9,543 nucleotides of DNA from the NCBI GenBank assembly GCA_900757025.1, contig CAAEMG010000131.1:1-9543 (forward strand), read 5' to 3'. Both the position numbers and the translations under genes were made by a program. The stretch is from Clostridia bacterium. GTDB taxonomy: Bacteria; Bacillota; Clostridia; Lachnospirales; Anaerotignaceae. The notes beneath the pieces were generated by a model. That model searched no databases and was not told the DNA's origin. It worked only from the letters and a program-made list of their open reading frames with translations. The first letter of the stretch is position 1. Each line of letters begins with the position of its first letter. This document shows, piece after piece, positions 6,557 through 9,543 of this stretch.

Positions 6557-7659
6557 TAAAATCCACCGGAATAGAAACTCAAAATCTTACTGTTGGCTAC
6601 AAAGAAAAAATAATTGTAGATAACATAAATATTTCCGTTGAAAGAGGAAAAATACTCACTCTTATAGGCCCAAACGGAAGCGGAAAATCAACAATACTAA
6701 AAACCATAATACGCCAGCTTAAAGCCTTGGACGGAAATATATATGCAGACGGGAAATCTATAACATCTTCAAGCGAAAAAGAACTTTCAAAAATAATTTC
6801 GGCTGTTATGACAGAAAAAATTCACCCCGAATTTATGACCTGCCGTGACGTTGTTTCAACAGGGCGTTATCCCTATACGGGAAAATTCGGCATACTCTCC
6901 TCTTACGACCACAAAAAGGTTGAAAATGCCCTTTCTCTTGTAAATGCCATTGATATTGCCGATTATGATTTTTCAAAAATAAGTGACGGTCAGCGTCAAA
7001 GAATTATGCTTGCAAGGGCAATATGCCAAAACACAGCCGTTATAATTCTTGACGAGCCAACATCATTTCTCGATATGCGATATAAACTTGATATATTGGG
7101 CAGTATACGCACCCTCGCAAAAGAAAAAAACATTGCCGTTATAATGTCACTGCATGAGCTTGATTTGGCAGAAAAAATTTCCGATACGGTTGTGTGCATA
7201 GACGGCAATAAAGTCGGAAGAATCGGTACACCGGAAGAAGTTTTTAAAGGCGACTATATACAAAAACTTTATAAAATACCTGCCGAATGTTTCGACCCTG
7301 TTTTGGGCATATTAAACCTAAAAGGAAATAAAGCCGACCCAAAGGTATTTGTTATAGGCGGCGCAGGAGAAGGCATCGCCATATATCAAAAACTTCAAAG
7401 AGAAAACATACCCTTTGCAGCCGGAATTTTAAGCCGAAACGATGTTGAATTTTCAACAGCAAATGCCTTAGGAAAAGTTATTTACACAGAAGCCTTTTAT
7501 CCTATAGAGGAAAAGCATATTGAAGAAGCTAAAAAAATTATGGATAAATGTGAAAAATGTATTTGTGCCATAAAAAAATTCGGCCCCTATAATGAAGGAA
7601 ACCGAATTTTGCTTGAGTATGCCAAAAAAACAGGAAAACTTGAAAATAATGTATTTTAA
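6553..7659 (+). CDS. ABC transporter ATP-binding protein (BtuD/FepC family) with an extra C-terminal domain
   Basis: A 368-residue ATPase that powers the importer from the cytoplasmic side. Landmarks: Walker A GPNGSGKST (39-47), signature ISDGQRQR (143-150), Walker B VIILDEP (163-169), D-loop FLD (172-174) and H-loop SLHELD with H201. Two features are unusual. The Q-loop region reads SAVMTEKIHPEFMT (83-96) with no glutamine at the expected place, and the signature has Asp where LSGGQ has Gly. Beyond the nucleotide-binding domain (to about 255) lies a ~110-residue extension with a glycine-rich turn KVFVIGGAGEG (264-274), then alternating helices and strands, resembling a small Rossmann-like domain. 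I recall similar extensions in clostridial relatives, but its function is unknown to me. The start overlaps the permease stop by four bases. It is the last gene of the operon. Confidence 0.92.
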   Translation: MIKSTGIETQNLTVGYKEKIIVDNINISVERGKILTLIGPNGSGKSTILKTIIRQLKALDGNIYADGKSITSSSEKELSKIISAVMTEKIHPEFMTCRDVVSTGRYPYTGKFGILSSYDHKKVENALSLVNAIDIADYDFSKISDGQRQRIMLARAICQNTAVIILDEPTSFLDMRYKLDILGSIRTLAKEKNIAVIMSLHELDLAEKISDTVVCIDGNKVGRIGTPEEVFKGDYIQKLYKIPAECFDPVLGILNLKGNKADPKVFVIGGAGEGIAIYQKLQRENIPFAAGILSRNDVEFSTANALGKVIYTEAFYPIEEKHIEEAKKIMDKCEKCICAIKKFGPYNEGNRILLEYAKKTGKLENNVF

Positions 7660-7673
7660 TTTAACAAACCTAC

Positions 7674-7711
7674 AAGACCTTGGTGGCTTTACCGCTAAGG
7701 TCTTAATTTTT
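7674..7711 (+). terminator. Intrinsic terminator of the transport operon
   Basis: A 13-bp stem (7674-7686 with 7692-7704, including two G-U pairs) with loop CTTTA, followed by AATTTTT. It begins 15 bases after the ATPase stop codon. Confidence 0.9.
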
Positions 7712-7730
7712 AATATATAATTTTTTTGCC

Positions 7731-7849
7731 GTTCCGAGCGAGTCAAAGTATCTCATAAACCCCAAGAAAAACCATAAGTTTACAGTTTTTCATTTGCCTA
7801 ACAAAGAGATTTGATATTTCGACTTTATTTCGTTACGCTCAACATGACA
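7731..7849. repeat. Paired inverted intergenic element, copy 2
   Basis: The left arm (7731-7756) contains GAGCGAGTCAAAGTATCTC. The right arm (7806-7849) is inverted and read on the minus strand starts TGTCATGTTGAGCGTAACG and continues to ATCAAATCTC. About 50 bases separate the arms, as in copy 1 (655-789). It also lies just after a + strand terminator, between convergent genes. The remaining bases up to 7919 hold a short repeated CCGCTGTT (7885-7892 and 7906-7913) and no convincing terminator for the minus-strand gene. Confidence 0.6.
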
Positions 7850-7919
7850 AAACCTTTAAGTGGGCAGTGTTTTCTGCACACTAACCGCTGTTGGCTAATC
7901 ACTGTCCGCTGTTTCTCCA

Positions 7920-9069
7920 TCAGCAGAAATTACATACTCTTGCCATAGATATATCGTTAAATCCAAGAGCCTCTGCTTTGCTCTTCTTTCCGTCTGCAAC
8001 CTTTTTAACCTCTTCAAAAAGCTCTTCTCCAAGTTCTTCTATGGTCTTTTCTCCGCTTATAACCCTGCTTGCGTCAAAATCTATGTTATCTTTCATAAGC
8101 TCGGCTGTTTCGCTGTTTCCAGTAACCTTAACAACAGGAACAATGGCGTTTCCCGTAGGCGTTCCTCTTCCTGTTGTAAACACAACTATCTGTGCGCCGC
8201 CGGCAACCATTGCCGCAATAGATGCCAAATCCTGTCCCGGTGTATCCATAACAACAAGGCCTTTTTTATCTATCATTTCTCCGTAGCCGTAAACAGCGTT
8301 TATAGGGCTTTCTCCCGCTTTATGTATACAGCCCAGTGATTTTTCTTCTATTGTTGTAAGTCCGCCTGCTTTATTTCCCGGTGTCGGGTTTCCAAAACGA
8401 AGGCTTTCTCCTGCCCTTTCAAAATGTTCTTCGTTATCCTTTATTATTTTAAGCAGTTTTTGTGCAACTTCGTCATTTACACATCTTGGTGCAAGTATAT
8501 CCTCTGTACCTATAAGCTCTGATGTTTCGCTAAGTATTGATGTTGCACCAAGGTTTACAAATTTGTCGCTTACTTCACCTACAACAGGGTTTGCCGCAAG
8601 TCCGCTTGTAGGGTCACTTCCGCCACATTCCGTACCCAATATAAGCTCCGAAAAATCGCCTTCTGTTTTTTCAATCATACCTGCATCGGCTGCCATTTTC
8701 TGTGCATATCTGCATACCTGCTCAACAGCTTTTATAGTTCCGCCGGCCTCTCTTATAACAACACTTTCCAACGGCTTATTTGTTTTTTCTTTTATTTTTT
8801 CAACAAGAACCGATGTCTGAACAGCCTCACAGCTGTTTCCTATAACAACCGTTCCGTAAACATTCGGGTTTGCCGCAAAACCCGAAAGAATTTCAAGTGT
8901 TATTTCCAAATCTTTTTTAACAACGGCACAGCCACCCTGATTTGGTATATAAATAGCCCCATCTACAAGGCTTGCCGCAAATCTTGCCGTTTCGCTGGCA
9001 CAAAGAGAACATGGCATGGTTTCTTATGCCCAATTTTCCATCCGGTCTTCTGTAACCTTTAATTTTCAT
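7920..9069 (-). pseudogene. UxaA-family dehydratase/lyase large subunit (altronate dehydratase / sulfolactate lyase type), frameshifted near the 5' end
   Basis: This family removes water or sulfite from sugar acids and related 2-hydroxy acids (altronate, galactarate, sulfolactate). The main open frame (9017-7920, 365 codons) has CSLCASET near its start, the signature GTECGGSDPTSGLAANP (128-144) and KAGGLTTIEEKSLGCIHKAG. It lacks the family start. That start lies in another frame: ATG at 9069, nine bases after GGGAGG, encoding MKIKGYRRPDGKLGIRNH. This frame then breaks; family members usually continue about H-V-L-V-hydrophobic-P, and here CAT is followed directly by the bases for M-P-C-S-L-C in the other frame. 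An 11-base deletion fits both the missing residues and the phase. Unrepaired, translation from 9069 ends after ~51 codons. The ATG at 9017 has no ribosome site. Restored length would be about 386 aa, normal for the large subunit. It may be a real mutation or a sequence error. The substrate cannot be told. Confidence 0.82.
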
Positions 9070-9078
9070 ATATCTCTG

Positions 9079-9084
9079 CCTCCC
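9079..9084 (-). promoter_or_regulatory. Ribosome binding site for the true start of the large UxaA-type subunit
   Basis: GGGAGG on the minus strand, nine bases before the ATG at 9069. It shows that translation was meant to begin at 9069, upstream of the frameshift, rather than at 9017. Confidence 0.8.
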
Positions 9085-9085
9085 T

Positions 9086-9358
9086 TTATCTCATTTTGCT
9101 GTCCAAATTTTCAGTATGTACGTGTGTGCCCTTTTTTATATCTTCAAGTGCATAGCCTATTTTACAGCCATATTTATATATAACACTGCCCTTTGGAATA
9201 TCCTCAAGTGCTATTTTGTGATAAAGAGGAATGTTTTCTTTAACTTCAATTTCAAAATCTTCGCCTTTAAAACGGTATTCGGATTTTTCCCCTACATTCA
9301 ATGCTTTTGTAACCGTTGCCACATTGTCTTTCTCTTTCAGTTTAACACAATTATACAT
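9086..9358 (-). CDS. UxaA/SuyA-type small subunit (SAF domain)
   Basis: A 90-residue protein matching the SAF domain that forms the N-terminal part of altronate and galactarate dehydratases, or a separate small subunit in split enzymes such as sulfolactate lyase (SuyA). Visible: HKIALEDIPKGSVIYKYG (47-64), then IGYALEDIKKGTHVHTENLD (68-87), whose G-x-A-x-x-D-I-x-x-G-x-H-V-H-T-x-N pattern is the family hallmark; the histidines are thought to help bind substrate or metal. The start is ATG at 9358 with AGGAGGGG a few bases upstream. The large-subunit ATG (9069) follows 16 bases after the stop at 9086, so the two genes form an operon. The small subunit is intact even though its partner is frameshifted. 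Altronate, galactarate or sulfolactate are all possible substrates. Confidence 0.88.
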   Translation of the reverse strand: MYNCVKLKEKDNVATVTKALNVGEKSEYRFKGEDFEIEVKENIPLYHKIALEDIPKGSVIYKYGCKIGYALEDIKKGTHVHTENLDSKMR

Positions 9359-9387
9359 ATTTTCCCCTCCTATAAAACATTATTTTT

Positions 9388-9402
9388 CATCATTATATGA
9401 TG
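9388..9402. promoter_or_regulatory. Palindrome overlapping a possible -10 box upstream of the UxaA-type genes
   Basis: CATCAT-TAT-ATGATG is a perfect 6+3+6 inverted repeat about 30 bases before the small-subunit ATG. On the minus strand it contains TATAAT (9397-9392). No good -35 lies 17 bases upstream (TAAAAT), and a TTGTCA at 9410-9405 is too close. It could be a repressor site on a weak promoter; this is tentative. Confidence 0.3.
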
Positions 9403-9522
9403 TATGACAATTATATTTTATAATAAATATGTATCATGTTTAATTGAAATTTTATATCTAATTTTCGATTATCCGCATAAACACTATACTTTCAAGTATT
9501 TTGAAGTATAGAAAAAACTCAT

Positions 9523-9543
9523 TTTACCACGAATTTACCACGA
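9523..9543. repeat. Tandem 11-bp repeat at the window end
   Basis: TTTACCACGAA (9523-9533) is followed directly by TTTACCACGA (9534-9543), cut by the window end. Whether more copies follow cannot be seen. An 8-bp hairpin (9484-9491 with 9504-9511) lies just before it. Confidence 0.5.

Noticed and set aside
7864..7883. A hairpin (AGTGT/ACACT) after the minus-strand UxaA-type gene as its terminator
   Set aside because: The stem is only five base pairs and is not followed by a T tract on the minus strand.
7920..9017. The 365-codon frame taken as a complete gene starting at 9017
   Set aside because: There is no ribosome site before 9017, and the conserved family start with a good ribosome site lies upstream in another frame at 9069.
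9484..9511. The 8-bp hairpin near the right end as a terminator
   Set aside because: It is followed by A residues on the + strand; on the minus strand the T run comes before the hairpin, not after it. No gene end is adjacent.

Overview
The window looks like a chromosomal segment of an anaerobic Clostridia-type Bacillota (Firmicutes). It is AT-rich, with AAA/GAA-heavy codon use, strong AGGAGG ribosome sites, short-spaced lipoprotein operons, T-tract terminators and a crotonase. No phage or IS gene is visible. Genus cannot be settled from the sequence alone; a Lachnospirales-like organism is a guess.

Layout. (1) 1-604: the C-terminal half of tsaD on the + strand, ending in a strong terminator. 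The first ~45 bases do not look like TsaD and carry an in-frame stop, so the gene is either cut by a contig edge or junction, or broken. (2) 605-907: intergenic, with a paired inverted element and the terminator of the next gene. (3) 908-1799: a crotonase-family enoyl-CoA hydratase on the minus strand with its own promoter, divergent from the next unit. (4) 1878-7711: the main feature, a five-gene + strand operon with a consensus promoter and a ~400-base leader holding an adenosylcobalamin-type riboswitch and an intrinsic terminator. It encodes an exported lipoprotein form of the CbiK chelatase, a two-domain surface lipoprotein of unknown function, a BtuF/FepB-type binding lipoprotein, a BtuC/FecCD permease, and an ABC ATPase with an extra C-terminal domain. 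It ends at a 13-bp terminator. (5) 7712-7919: a second copy of the paired inverted element, again between convergent genes. (6) 7920-9358: a minus-strand pair for a split UxaA-family enzyme (SAF-domain subunit, then large subunit). The large-subunit gene carries an apparent frameshift near its 5' end. (7) 9359-9543: the upstream region of that pair, with a palindrome, a hairpin and an 11-bp tandem repeat.

How the main operon may work (inference): when cobalamin is scarce the leader reads through and the cell makes three lipid-anchored proteins on the outer face of the membrane plus an importer. The two lipoproteins with no transport role of their own (exported CbiK and the double-domain protein) would capture or process a corrinoid, cobalt or other tetrapyrrole and hand it to the binding protein. 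The riboswitch ties the system to B12; the actual substrate is not shown by sequence. This combination is the best candidate in the window for a poorly described system.
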